This document shows, one piece after another, positions 48,415 through 57,622 of a DNA stretch of 64,000 bases (position 1 is the stretch's first letter; the number at the start of each line of letters is the position of its first letter). Source of the DNA: Poecilobothrus nobilitatus (taxonomy: Eukaryota; Arthropoda; Insecta; Diptera; Dolichopodidae); the NCBI GenBank assembly GCA_947095535.1, contig OX352772.1, positions 188,736,075-188,800,074 on the forward strand, given 5' to 3'. The notes under the pieces were generated by a model. It had not been told where the DNA came from. It made no database searches and was given only the letters and a program-made list of their open reading frames with translations. The translations under genes and the position numbers were made by a program.

Positions 48415-49139
48415 GATGAATAATATAATTTTATTAATGTATAGTTTATTTATATACTTTTTTGAAATGCAATAGAATTTTTGTAGGAACTTTACTATCT
48501 GAGAATGTTATTTTATAGCCATATTTAGCACATAAAAGTACGGAAATACTATCAAAAGATTTTTCTACATCGCGATACTGAATATTTTTAAACTCTTTGA
48601 CCGCATCATTCAAAGAATATATTAACTGTTCTTAGACACTTTACTTCTTTACCACCAATATTTTGTGGTTCAATTATATCAGTATATATAAAAAACATGT
48701 CAGATTTAACAATTGGAAATAATGATAAACTTTCAAAATATTTACTATAAGCTTCAATCATACGAGTTTTATACTTTTTAAATTCTTTTACATGCATTGC
48801 AACCTGATTAAAACAAGTTTTTAAAAGACTTTTTTTTTTTATTAAGTTCATAATTTTACAAGATTTTTTTTTTTTAAAGTAGTGCAAAACAAAAAAAAAT
48901 ATATTTTTTTTATGGTCTTAGCCTAAGCTGTATGATCTTATAACATAATATAAATTTACAAGAATTTTCTTCAATTTTATTTAAATATGCAAAATTAAAG
49001 TAAATCATATTAATAACAAATAAAGGAAGAAAAAAAAAATAAAGAATTATTACAATGATAAGAATCATAATATTAGAATAAACAAAGCAAAAAAAAAAGA
49101 AAAAAAATTCACAAATAGATATATACATAATTGAATTTT

Positions 49140-52060
49140 AATATAAACTTTGCAGAGAAGATTTGCTTTTTTTTTTGAAATTTTTCAACCGATTTCTTAT
49201 ACTAATTGCTGTTCTAACAAATATGCTTTAATTTTTCTTTTAAATTCTATCATACTATTGATCAATTTAAATGTTTCAGGAAGCTCATTATAAATTTTCA
49301 AACAATTATATAAGCAATTATTTTTCTGTTTGTTTGAACGAAATAATGTTAAATAAAAGTTTGCTTTATTTCGCGTGTTGTGATTGTGGATGTCAATCAT
49401 CCTGTTTAGTATGAAGTTGTGCTTGATTTCATTATTGACAATTTTAAAAGCAAATGTATATAGTTCGCATTTACATATATTTGAAAAACTAATATATTGC
49501 GAGGAGTATATTAAGTTTGTTGGATGTTGAATTGGAAACCTGTGAATAATTTGTATATATTTTTTGTGTAAAATATCTAATTTATTTAGGTATTGCTGGG
49601 AAACTCTACTCCATATAGGATTCAGGTAAGTAATGTGTGACTTAATAAAACACGAGTATACAGTGAATAAAGCTTTGCTCGATAGCAAATTTCTTAATCT
49701 GCATAATATAAAAATATAGGAGGCTAGAATTTTTATCACATGATCAACGTGACCACTCCAATTAGCTTTACTGTCTATTATTAGGGCTAGATAATTGAAT
49801 TTTTTAACAACCTCAATTTTTTCATTGTTGAAGGGAAAGTCAGCTCTCTCATCAAAAAATTTATTTTCAAAAAAAAAATTTTTGGTTTTCTCCACATTTA
49901 AGCTAAGTCGATGTTTTGCTAACCACACTTGTATTATGTTCAGATAATCTTGAATAGAAACCTTTAATTCCACTTCACTGTCACAAGTATACTTTAGTAC
50001 AGCGTCGTCTGCATACAGCTGTAAAATTCCATTGATCTTTAGACGAGTTAAATCGTCTATATAAATTTTAAAAAGGTCGGGACCCAATATGGATCGCTGA
50101 GGGACTCCCTTGGTATTATTAACACGGATCATTTGATCTCTATGCTCAAGATATGATTTGAATAAATTTAATTGTAATTCCGAAAAATGAAGTTTTTCGA
50201 GTTTTAATAATAAAATTTCATGGTCAACACAATCAAACGCTTTCCTAAGATCTAGGAAAACACAGCCAACATATTTTTTTTTATCCATATTTTTAGAAAC
50301 GAAGTCCGTTAGACTAAGACAAGCAGCTGTAGTATTTGATCTTTTTTTAAAACCAAACTGTTCTTCGCTTAAAATCCCATTGGAATTCATAAAAATATTC
50401 AGTCTATTTTTCATTATGCTTTCAAACATTTTTGAAAACTATGGTAAGATTGAAATTGGACGGTAATTAGAACAATCCGTACTATTGCCTTTTTTAAAAA
50501 TAGGGGTAACTATAGCACTTTTTAGATTAGAAGGGAAGATTCCAGTTTGGAATGTTTTATTAATAAATTTCACCACAATGAGAATTAGTTGGTCTGAGAA
50601 CCGTTTAATGAATTTATTCGATATGCCATCGCATCCAGTCGCTGCAGCCAAATTGAGTGAATTTATTGAAAACCTCATTTCATCAGCATTAGTCAAGGTT
50701 AAATGAAAATTAGAAAAAATTGTTCGCTCGAATTGATTCTTGTAATTGAGATCAATAGCGTCATTCGGAATTTTAATATCTTTAGTAACATTGATAAAAT
50801 AATTATTCATACATTCCGAAATATCATTTGGATGCTCCAGCATTTTATTATTACAATAAAGCGCTTTCACTTGACTTCTTAAATCGCATTGGGTTGTATT
50901 GAGCATTATCTCTTTATATAAATGCCAGATTTTTTATTATCACAATTTTCTGATAATTTATCAGAGCAGTATTTTTTTTTAGCCTCACTTATTAATTTTT
51001 TTACGCTATTCCGATATTGTAAGTACAGCTCGTTAATATGATTGTCCTCTGGAAATTTTTTCTTATATTTATAAAAAGAGTTTCTAATTTTGATTTTCCT
51101 TAGAATTTCTTCCGTGATCCATTCATTTTTCTTTTTTGGATTTTTTACGGGTATTTCCTGCGTGTTGTTTTTAATTATTGTACTAAGAACAGACACAATT
51201 TCTTCAAAGTTAGTGTATGAGTCGAGATCAGACCATATACCATCATTTGCAATGCTGTTAAAGTTTAGTACTGTTTTATATTGTAGTTTATTACTTATTG
51301 TAGGTTTGTGAGCTACACTAATAAAGAACATCTGGTGATCAGAAAGGCATGTGTCTAAGATATGGAAATAATATTTGTTTTTTACTATATCTGTTATAAA
51401 GTGATCAATAATCGTTTTAGAGTGGGGACCTATTCTGGTAGCATATTTTTCAGAGATATTATTCAAAATTTTGAAACCGTTGCTTAACAACAGATTAATG
51501 TAAAGTTTAGTATCTGAGTTGTCACTGTTTATTAAATTGATGTTCATATCACCAATTAAAATTGACCTTTTGTATTTTGAGGTTAGCTCATCGACCTTAG
51601 TTAAAAAAACTGGAATTCGTGTATCAAGAGATCTGTATATGCCTATTATTGTAATTATCTTTTAATAATTTTACTCCTATCAAATTACTGTTTCCCAACT
51701 CGTCACTAAAAATTAAATTACTATCGACATCATTTCTTACGTAAATTACAACTCCACCGTATGCATTTTGTTTGTTACTGAAATAAGAGTTGAATCCGAG
51801 AAGATTGAAAAATTTATTTTCTGAAATATGCAACCAAATTTCTGTCAGAACTATGATTTGTACATCACTACCAAAATTTTTAATCAAAGCTTCAGCTTCA
51901 TACAACTTTTTGGGTAAACTTTGAATATTTAAATAAATAATATTTTGATTATTTTTATATTTATTTATTGTTGAAGTTTTATCAAAATTTACGTAATGGT
52001 TTACCCTTATATTGTCGTTAACGTTATTAATATCATCGTTATTAATAACACTCATTTGAG
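49140..52060 (-). mobile_element. CR1/Jockey-type LINE with few lesions
   Basis: Minus-strand ORF2 nearly complete. APE endonuclease at 51,624-52,055 (YLNIQSLPKK, LTEIWLHI, GGVVIYV) and 50,906-51,660 (GDMNINLI, IIDHFITD, DTCLSDHQMFF). RT 49,197-50,906: TGCDGISNKFIK, NYRPISIL, EEQFGFKKRSNTT, VFLDLRKAFDCVDH, GVPQRSILGPDLF, LYADDAVL. Catalytic Asp residues are intact; the usual Gly of GVPQG is Arg. I count two one-base frameshifts (near 51,665 and 50,925) and one TAG (50,437), so it is the best preserved LINE here. No ORF1 is recognisable. Edges are approximate and I found no clear target duplication. Confidence 0.82.
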
Positions 52061-52879
52061 AAAAAAATAAAAATAAGTTTGAATTTTTTTTTTTTTTTTT
52101 TTATGACATGCTCGAATATATATGCAAACTGGTATTCCAATAAGCTTAATAAAGTTATAAAATTTAAATTGATCAGCTGTTTTTGACAATAGATATGAGA
52201 GCAAGAAGAATGATAGAAAAAAAATTATAAAATATATAAATGCACAGAGAAAAATGTTTAATTGTTAAATTAAAAATAAATTTTGATTTCAAAATTAAAA
52301 AATATAAGTGTTTTCATTGAAAAAAAAAAAATAAATTAAAAGAAGTAATATGTTTTAATATAATTATTAGCGCTAATTGAAATTAAATGTAGTAAAAAAA
52401 TTAAGTAAAACAGAAAAAAATAAAATATTTATTTTTTAATTAAAAAAAATTGTTATTGTAAATAGTGAGAACATAAGTTATGTTAATTTATCTTAAAATC
52501 ATTATTAAATTATCAGTCAAAATTTCAAGACAAAGCGAAAAGTAAAAGAAAACCAAAAATGTTTTTTTTTTTAATTAAGAAAATTTTGTAGCTTTGAAAA
52601 CTAAAATTGTAGGTTAGATTAAGCAATTTTAATGTAATTGTTGAACTATTATATAGAATTTCACAAAAAACGTGATCAAAATGTGATTTAATGTTATATA
52701 ACTAGAATTTAAAGAATCAAAAATGTATTTAAATATGAATTTTAAAAATTTTGTGAGATTGTTGATTAAATTTATCGATTTTAACTTTATTCTTAAAATG
52801 TTATTTTAAAATTTATAAGGAAAAAAAAAATTATATCTAATGTATATTGTTATTTTAAAAAGTTTTAGATTCCAATTCA
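52061..52879. other. AT-rich non-coding stretch right of the LINE
   Basis: Long A- and T-runs, no frame of note. It is probably the LINE 5' untranslated region or part of the disrupted Polinton capsid gene. Near 52,190 GACAATAGATATGAGAGCA weakly resembles the Gypsy LTR; I did not find the similarity to extend. Confidence 0.4.
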
Positions 52880-53639
52880 TTATGAAAGTAATATTGTAAA
52901 GTTTTTTACTTTGATTATGAAGATAATAAAAAAATTATAAAGAAAATTATTTCCTTTATACTTTTTTTTATTTCCTTTATACTTTTTTAAAATTATTACC
53001 TTTATACCTTTATAGTTATACTTTTTTTCGAAAGTATAAGTAAAATTTGCTCTTAATTTTATTTCAATTTTCGGTTTACTAACGCATACAATATTATAAT
53101 ATAAATTTGAAGGTAAATCTTTAGCTTTATTTGGCTGAACATAATTTGCATCATCGTTTATAAAATTAAAAATTTCCCACGTTAAGTGCCGTTCAACTTC
53201 TTTTCTTGAATTCCCCAACAAGGGTTTTAGATTTAGAAATAATGTGGGTTATAAGAAAACTTTCCAATCACATATCATTTGCTCTTTATTGTATGGAATC
53301 TATGAAGTTCCTACAATTGAATTTGTTTTTCTACCTTTAATAAATATTTTAGTATTTTGTTCCCATTTCTCTCCGTATACATTTAGAATAAAATCATTTA
53401 TATATATTTTGGAATCACCAACTTGCCAATTAGAATTACAGGTAATAATTCATAGATGAATCACTAAGTAAAGTAACATAAAAATCATCATTTACTTGTA
53501 TGTTGTCCATGTGCTAGTTGATTTAGTTTTACGAATTGGAAAATTAAGCTGTGTTTGCATATCACATGTTTTAGCTGATCGTAAAACACGCATCCCTGTG
53601 TTTGTGTATTTGACAAAATCTGTTTGAATGTCTTCATCT

Positions 53640-53882
53640 TTAAGTAATGGTTTTGGGCGTGTCTGATTTCATTACTTTAATTTTTTCTTCTTTTTTGTTT
53701 GTAGATTTTATTCTGAGTTTGCTTTGGGCTTTAAATAGATTTTGACGTATGAAATACCACTTTTGAACGTTATTTAAATTTTTATTAAACATATTTTTTT
53801 ATATATTTGTATTCAATTTATTTAGTTCAAGGTCAACATTTTGTTTAAGTTTTTCGTAAATTTTAGGTTTTAATATTATCAT
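53640..53882 (-). pseudogene. Unrecognised Polinton-region ORF
   Basis: A frame of 80 codons starting MIILKPKIYEKLKQ, with one TAA at codon 28, passing through MFNKNLNNVQKWYFIRQN and a Lys-rich tail. After a frame change it continues towards 53,520 as DEDIQTDFVKYTNTGMRVL and CDMQTQLNFPIR. It lies between the capsid-type gene and the small conserved ORF in the Polinton gene order. I do not recognise a domain; the length of readable frame suggests a decayed gene. Confidence 0.4.
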
Positions 53883-53889
53883 TGTATTA

Positions 53890-54225
53890 AAAGAACTATT
53901 ATTCATTTTAAAAACTGTCCAATTATTCTTGATAGTACTACACTTAAAAGAGTTGGTAAAAATCCACCTCCTGGAACAATAACCCTTCGTTTGTTGTTAA
54001 GAGATTTTTGCGACAAATCAGGGATCTGAGCTCCTTTTTATACTTTTTTAGTTTACCAATTGTTATTTTACTCAAATTACAATTATCGTTTAAAATATTT
54101 AACGAAATTTCACAAAACGTTTTAATTCCTTCAGGATCACAATGTTTAATAATTATGTTTTTAAACTTAGGTTTAGAATTCTTTAATAGATGCAATATAT
54201 GTCGGTTGGCCTTCAAACGTTTCAT
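53890..54225 (-). pseudogene. Small conserved Polinton ORF with hydrophobic C-terminus
   Basis: The frame 53,944-54,225 reads LKANRHILHLLKNSKPKFKN, then IKTFCEISLNILNDNCNLS and KYKKELRSLICR. After a one-base frame change near 53,985 the minus strand continues RRVIVPGGGFLPTLL and SVVLSRIIGQFLK to a stop near 53,905. The pattern (NR.ILHLL...PKFK, CE..LN.L, K..LR.L, then GGFLP.LL and a membrane-type tail) matches a short protein of unknown role that I recall in many Polintons. One frameshift is the only clear defect. Confidence 0.6.
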
Positions 54226-54235
54226 ATTTTTTGCT

Positions 54236-54800
54236 AAGGTTGTCTAAATCTTTTCTTGTGCAAAAACAAGTTTGATCTTTTAAAATATTGCTTCGCAACC
54301 TGAATATATTATTTATATCCTGTAAGATATATAAATATATTATCATATGGTTTTGATGTAACTTCATTATATACTTTTCTAAATTCTTCAACTTGACCTG
54401 GATAAATTTGACGAACTAGAGGATATATTTGGGATTTATCTCTAGAGTTCTTAAAAAATATGTATTCTAAATATTTACAACTAAGGGAAATATCCCTGCA
54501 AAATTTACGTTAATGAAATACATTTTGAGCTATAAGAATTGCTGATATATATCTGTGCTGTAAACCTTTGGTAAAAATTTCACACACTCTTTTATTATCT
54601 GAATCTAGCATCATATCATCTATAACAAGTAATAAGGAACTTTTGTTTTCGCTTAGGTCGCCCACAATTGCCACACAATTACCACAATTCAAGATTTTTT
54701 ATAGTGTTAGGTACAGCATTTATATCAGGATTACACCAAATGATCTTTTTTATTTGTGGGTGTATAACCTCATTTTCCTTATTACTAATATATAATAGTG
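54236..54800 (-). pseudogene. Polinton FtsK/A32-type packaging ATPase fragment
   Basis: The frame 54,510-54,692 has LLLVIDDMMLDSDNKRVC (Walker B with the acidic pair), then EIFTKGLQHRYISAILIAQN and FH, the conserved stretch with sensor-type residues of the Polinton genome-packaging ATPase. Upstream near 54,700-54,760 KIIWCNPDINAVPNTIKN precedes it. The C-terminal part is in 54,236-54,500 over two frames. The Walker A loop should lie beyond 54,800, but I see none; the minus-strand sequence there is AT-rich and non-coding. It is therefore a truncated, inactive copy. Confidence 0.72.
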
Positions 54801-54909
54801 CACATAATACTAATCATAATTGTAGATGTGCTGTGAAGAATTGTCTAAACATTTACATGTATTTGTATAGGGTAAAAATTTTAACCTACATTTAAGTTTT
54901 ACGATTATT

Positions 54910-55137
54910 ATGAACAGTAAAAACAAAATTAAACAAGTGCGTTTTAAAGAGGAGTTAAAAGTTTATATTATGTACACTTGGAATTACGCCTACAGATCTG
55001 TTGAAAAAGCAATATATCAACAATACGCATGTTACAGAACCCGATTTCAGAGACAAATAAAAAACACAGAACCTGTTATATCAGCTATTTTAACAAATCA
55101 ACATCAACAAAACATATTCAATGTTCGATTTTCATAA
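54910..55137 (+). CDS. Small conserved Polinton ORF, plus strand
   Basis: 75 codons, ATG at 54,910, open to the end: VRFKEELKVYIMYTWNYAYR, then EKAIYQQYACYRTRFQRQI and NQHQQNIFNVRFS. The pattern of a LxxYxMYTWNYA start and an HxxNIxNxRF end is one I recall from a short protein that is widespread in Polintons and of unknown function. It faces away from the ATPase, so the roughly 100-bp gap between them could once have held two promoters. It is the only Polinton gene here that appears undamaged. Confidence 0.6.
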   Translation: MNSKNKIKQVRFKEELKVYIMYTWNYAYRSVEKAIYQQYACYRTRFQRQIKNTEPVISAILTNQHQQNIFNVRFS

Positions 55138-55384
55138 TTTTTTTTTACAATATTAAATATTATGTAGCTTTACTTAATTGATACAAATAAAAATTAAATA
55201 CAATTTCCATTATTTACATCTACATGTTATATTTTATTTTTTGATTTTTCATAACAATTGTTACAGGTCATAGTAAATTATATGAAATTACAGGTCAAGT
55301 AAATATTATGTTAATAAAACATTTAAAAATCCTGTAATGTTTCTTAAAACAGCATCATCAACAACAAAAACAAGAACAACAACA

Positions 55385-55708
55385 ACTAAAACCAGATCAA
55401 GTACAACGTGGTAGAAAAAGGCTTTTAGAAGCCTTTAATAATGCTACCAACATGAAAAGCTTCCTAAAAATTAAAGAAATGGACTCTACAAAATAAAAAA
55501 AATTAAAGCAATAAAAACCATGTATGGTGAGAAGTTGGCCTTTGTTACCAACAATTTTCTCATATTCTTTCCTCAAAAATATGTTAAAATTCTAGAGGAA
55601 TTTGATGAGGAAATTAAAGATAACGAATTTTTCATCTTAAAAGAAGATGAAAATAATTTAAAAATGGTTGAAGATTCTACCAATTACACTTTTGCTGCTA
55701 TACAGTAG
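55385..55708 (+). pseudogene. Small Polinton-region ORF, possible OB-fold-like protein
   Basis: 55,400-55,493 reads VQRGRKRLLEAFNNATNMKS; after a frame change near 55,494 the frame 55,520-55,708 reads MYGEKLAFVTNNFLIFFPQK and YVKILEEFDEEI. The GEKL.FVTN..LIFFPQKY pattern recalls the FLPxR block of a small beta-rich protein in some Polintons, but this is a weak match. A CAACAA-rich stretch at 55,345-55,400 precedes it. The AT-rich region from 55,709 to 55,972 shows nothing. Confidence 0.4.
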
Positions 55709-55972
55709 CATGATTAATTTTTAGAATAAATAAAAAATATTAAGTAAAAATAAAACAATTTTTTTATTTTAAATTCTTATATTTCAGATTTTTTAATATT
55801 AATTATAGGTACAACTTGTTTTTTATTTTCTGTTTTTAAATCTTATAGGTTAAAACTTTTTTTATCAGTTTCGTTTAAATAATTTATACAAAATAAAAGA
55901 TTTATAATAATAAAAACATATAACGTTGACATTTTTGAATTTTTTAGTGTTTTTATAAATATATCGGTATAT

Positions 55973-56224
55973 TTAATAAAATATGACATTATTAAAATAA
56001 TCAGGATCCCTTTCCTGGTTATTTACTTCCCAAATTTCCTCTTGCAGCATTATGTTTCCGTCATTTCTAACTTGACCCTCTGGTGGAATAAATTCCTGGG
56101 TTAACACTAACTCTTCATCATCCACAGTTGATGTTACTTTATTAACTTGAATTGGATGTTCATTACTATTTCTATTTTAATCAGTTGTTTCTACATTGAA
56201 TGGAAAGATAGTTGAATCCGCCAT
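55973..56224 (-). pseudogene. Acidic 83-codon ORF with one stop, unrecognised
   Basis: Minus strand from ATG at 56,224. Codon 16 is TAA; otherwise the frame is open to TAA at 55,973. It begins MADSTIFPFNVETTD and later has TSTVDDEELVLTQEFIPPEG and EIWEVNNQERDPDYF. Its acidic composition and proper codon structure in otherwise AT-rich sequence suggest a real gene with a single nonsense change. I do not recognise it. It is divergently arranged with the ORF at 56,341. Confidence 0.4.
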
Positions 56225-56340
56225 TGAAAATATTTAAATAAAAATTAAGTTAAAATGATCAAAAAGTGAAACGTCATTTTATATTAAACGGCTTTAGAGT
56301 ATATAAATATAGAAATTTGTTGTAACGTCATCATTCAATA
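56225..56340. promoter_or_regulatory. Possible bidirectional promoter
   Basis: 116 bp between two divergent ORFs. It contains TATATAAATA at 56,300-56,309, about 32 bp before the ATG at 56,341, and two copies of AACGTCAT (56,270-56,277 and 56,323-56,330). The TATA-like box would serve the plus-strand ORF with a very short leader. Sequence pattern only. Confidence 0.3.
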
Positions 56341-56619
56341 ATGGATATTAAAGAGTTTCTAAATGCATATGATTCAGTACTCTTAGATGAACATAAGGAA
56401 CGAATTATATATTTAAATAACTATTTACAAACATTTGAGAGAAAATTACACAGAGCTATTTCTATTTATGGAAACCACTTCCCTATTTGCCAATGGTCTT
56501 ATAACAGCACTATCTCTGGCCTTGATACTTCCGATTGCCATTTTATAGAAAAATATAAAGCTGACATAGATACATTAGTAAAGTGGTATAAGAAAAATGT
56601 CATGACAACAAATTGTTGA
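56341..56619 (+). CDS. Unrecognised 92-aa ORF before the Polinton integrase
   Basis: ATG at 56,341; reads MDIKEFLNAYDSVLLDEHKE, RIIYLNNYLQTFERKLHRAI, ICQWSYNSTISGLDTSDCHF. It has a helical N-terminus and a short cysteine-containing centre. No family recognised. It lies directly upstream of the integrase fragment, overlapping it slightly in another frame, so it is likely a Polinton gene. Confidence 0.45.
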   Translation: MDIKEFLNAYDSVLLDEHKERIIYLNNYLQTFERKLHRAISIYGNHFPICQWSYNSTISGLDTSDCHFIEKYKADIDTLVKWYKKNVMTTNC

Positions 56620-56866
56620 AGAAATACATAGACCAGTCAGAAGAAAATTTATTCAGGGATTAATGACACATGATTTATTCATTATTAAATGGATTAATGA
56701 CACCTGGCAAATTGACCTTGTCAAAATGATACCATATGTAAATTTTAACAAGGGATATAAATATTTATTAACTGTAATTGATACGTTTTCCAAATATGCT
56801 TATGCGGAACCAGTCAAAACAAACAGTGGTGATAATGTTTTAAATGCCCCAAGGAATCAGTTTTAG
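56604..56866 (+). pseudogene. Polinton retroviral-type integrase, N-terminal part
   Basis: In one frame: EEIHRPVRRKFIQG, then TWQIDLVKMIPYVNFNKGYK and YLLTVIDTFSKYAYAEPVKT with NSGDNV. This is the start of the catalytic core of the Polinton integrase, and the Asp of WQIDL is the first catalytic residue. The frame ends at a TAG after APRNQF at 56,866 and nothing downstream resembles the rest, so the second Asp and the Glu are missing. It marks the right edge of recognisable Polinton sequence. Confidence 0.8.
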
Positions 56867-57290
56867 AATCTGTGTACATATTATATGCACGCATTGAAAC
56901 TTAAGCACATAAGAATAGGTTACATGTTGGTATAATATGGGCACAATCTGTGCACTTTTGGGAAATAATTGTGTGCAAAATGGCATGTACGCATTATGCA
57001 TGATCAGGAACTGCAATCTGACGGTTGCAAACGATACTGATTAGGGTAACAAAATTTCATTTAGTAAAATGTGTGCACAATTTATCGCCACAATTAGACC
57101 AATTTTTACGTAAAAGAATACAATGTGACTGTTATTTTTATTAAGTAATGTGCAAATAGTAAAATTATTATTTAAAATATACATATACTAGGTATTATAA
57201 TAACATAAAGTTGTTATAAAAATATTGAGACTTCTGTGATAATTAATATAATTATAAATCATTACATTTTTATTATTAATAATTCGTATA
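56867..57290. other. Unassigned AT-rich stretch between Polinton and pogo elements
   Basis: No coding frame. 56,870-57,110 is less AT-rich and contains several TGTGCAC-type palindromes (near 56,954, 57,070) and repeated GTGTGCA words, which could be the end of another small DNA element. TA at 57,289-57,290 is the target site of the following transposon. Confidence 0.35.
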
Positions 57291-57622
57291 GGGTAAAACA
57301 TCTAATGATTGGCACCTTAACGATTTGTTTTGATAAATTGTTTTCTTAAATTCAGACTAAATAAACAAAAAACACGCAATTGATAAATTTTTCTTCTTAA
57401 AGACTTAATTTATTAATAAAAAAACATAAATAAAGAAATATTTTGGTAATCCAGTATAAAAATAAAAAAATAAAGAAAAAATGTATTTCAACCAATGGTT
57501 GGCCCTGTTTATGCAGTCATTGACACTCCTTAGAATCTATTATTGGCACTATAGTTTGTTTATTAAAAATTTGTTCAAATAATCATAATAACCATATCAA
57601 AGATTGCGCGGTAGTAGTTGAA

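Larger units (their letters stand above)
48440..53510 (-). pseudogene. Polinton second capsid-type protein, split by a LINE
   Basis: N-part at 52,880-53,510: MDNIQVNDDFYVTLLSDSS, then after frame changes NWQVGDSKIYIND and the 52,880-53,221 frame (RHLTWEIFNFINDDANYV). C-part at 48,440-48,887: FFIYTDIIEPQNIGGKEV with LRTVNI, then RDVEKSFDSISVLLCAKYG and KILLHFKK. In Polintons FYVTL...S...YY at the start and YTDIIEP...VG...LR plus LHF near the end belong to one protein, so I read these as two halves of one gene separated by the LINE at about 49,140-52,060. Joining is inferred; I did not reconstruct it. Confidence 0.55.
43500..56866. mobile_element. Decayed Polinton/Maverick element
   Basis: A virus-like DNA transposon of eukaryotes. 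On the minus strand, from high to low coordinates: ATPase, small conserved ORF, capsid-type protein (split by a LINE), pVI-like protein, major capsid protein, cysteine protease (split by another LINE). On the plus strand at the right: two small ORFs and the start of a retroviral-type integrase. All are frameshifted or truncated. I see no protein-primed DNA polymerase B and no terminal inverted repeats, so both ends are probably lost. Edges are approximate. Confidence 0.8.

Noticed and set aside
52180..52230. Extra copy of the Gypsy LTR
   Set aside because: Only about 20 bases (CAATAGATATGAG) look similar and the match does not extend.
42857..57290. Polinton DNA polymerase B
   Set aside because: I looked for DxxSLYP, KxxxNSxYG and YxDTDS-type motifs on both strands in the readable frames and saw none.
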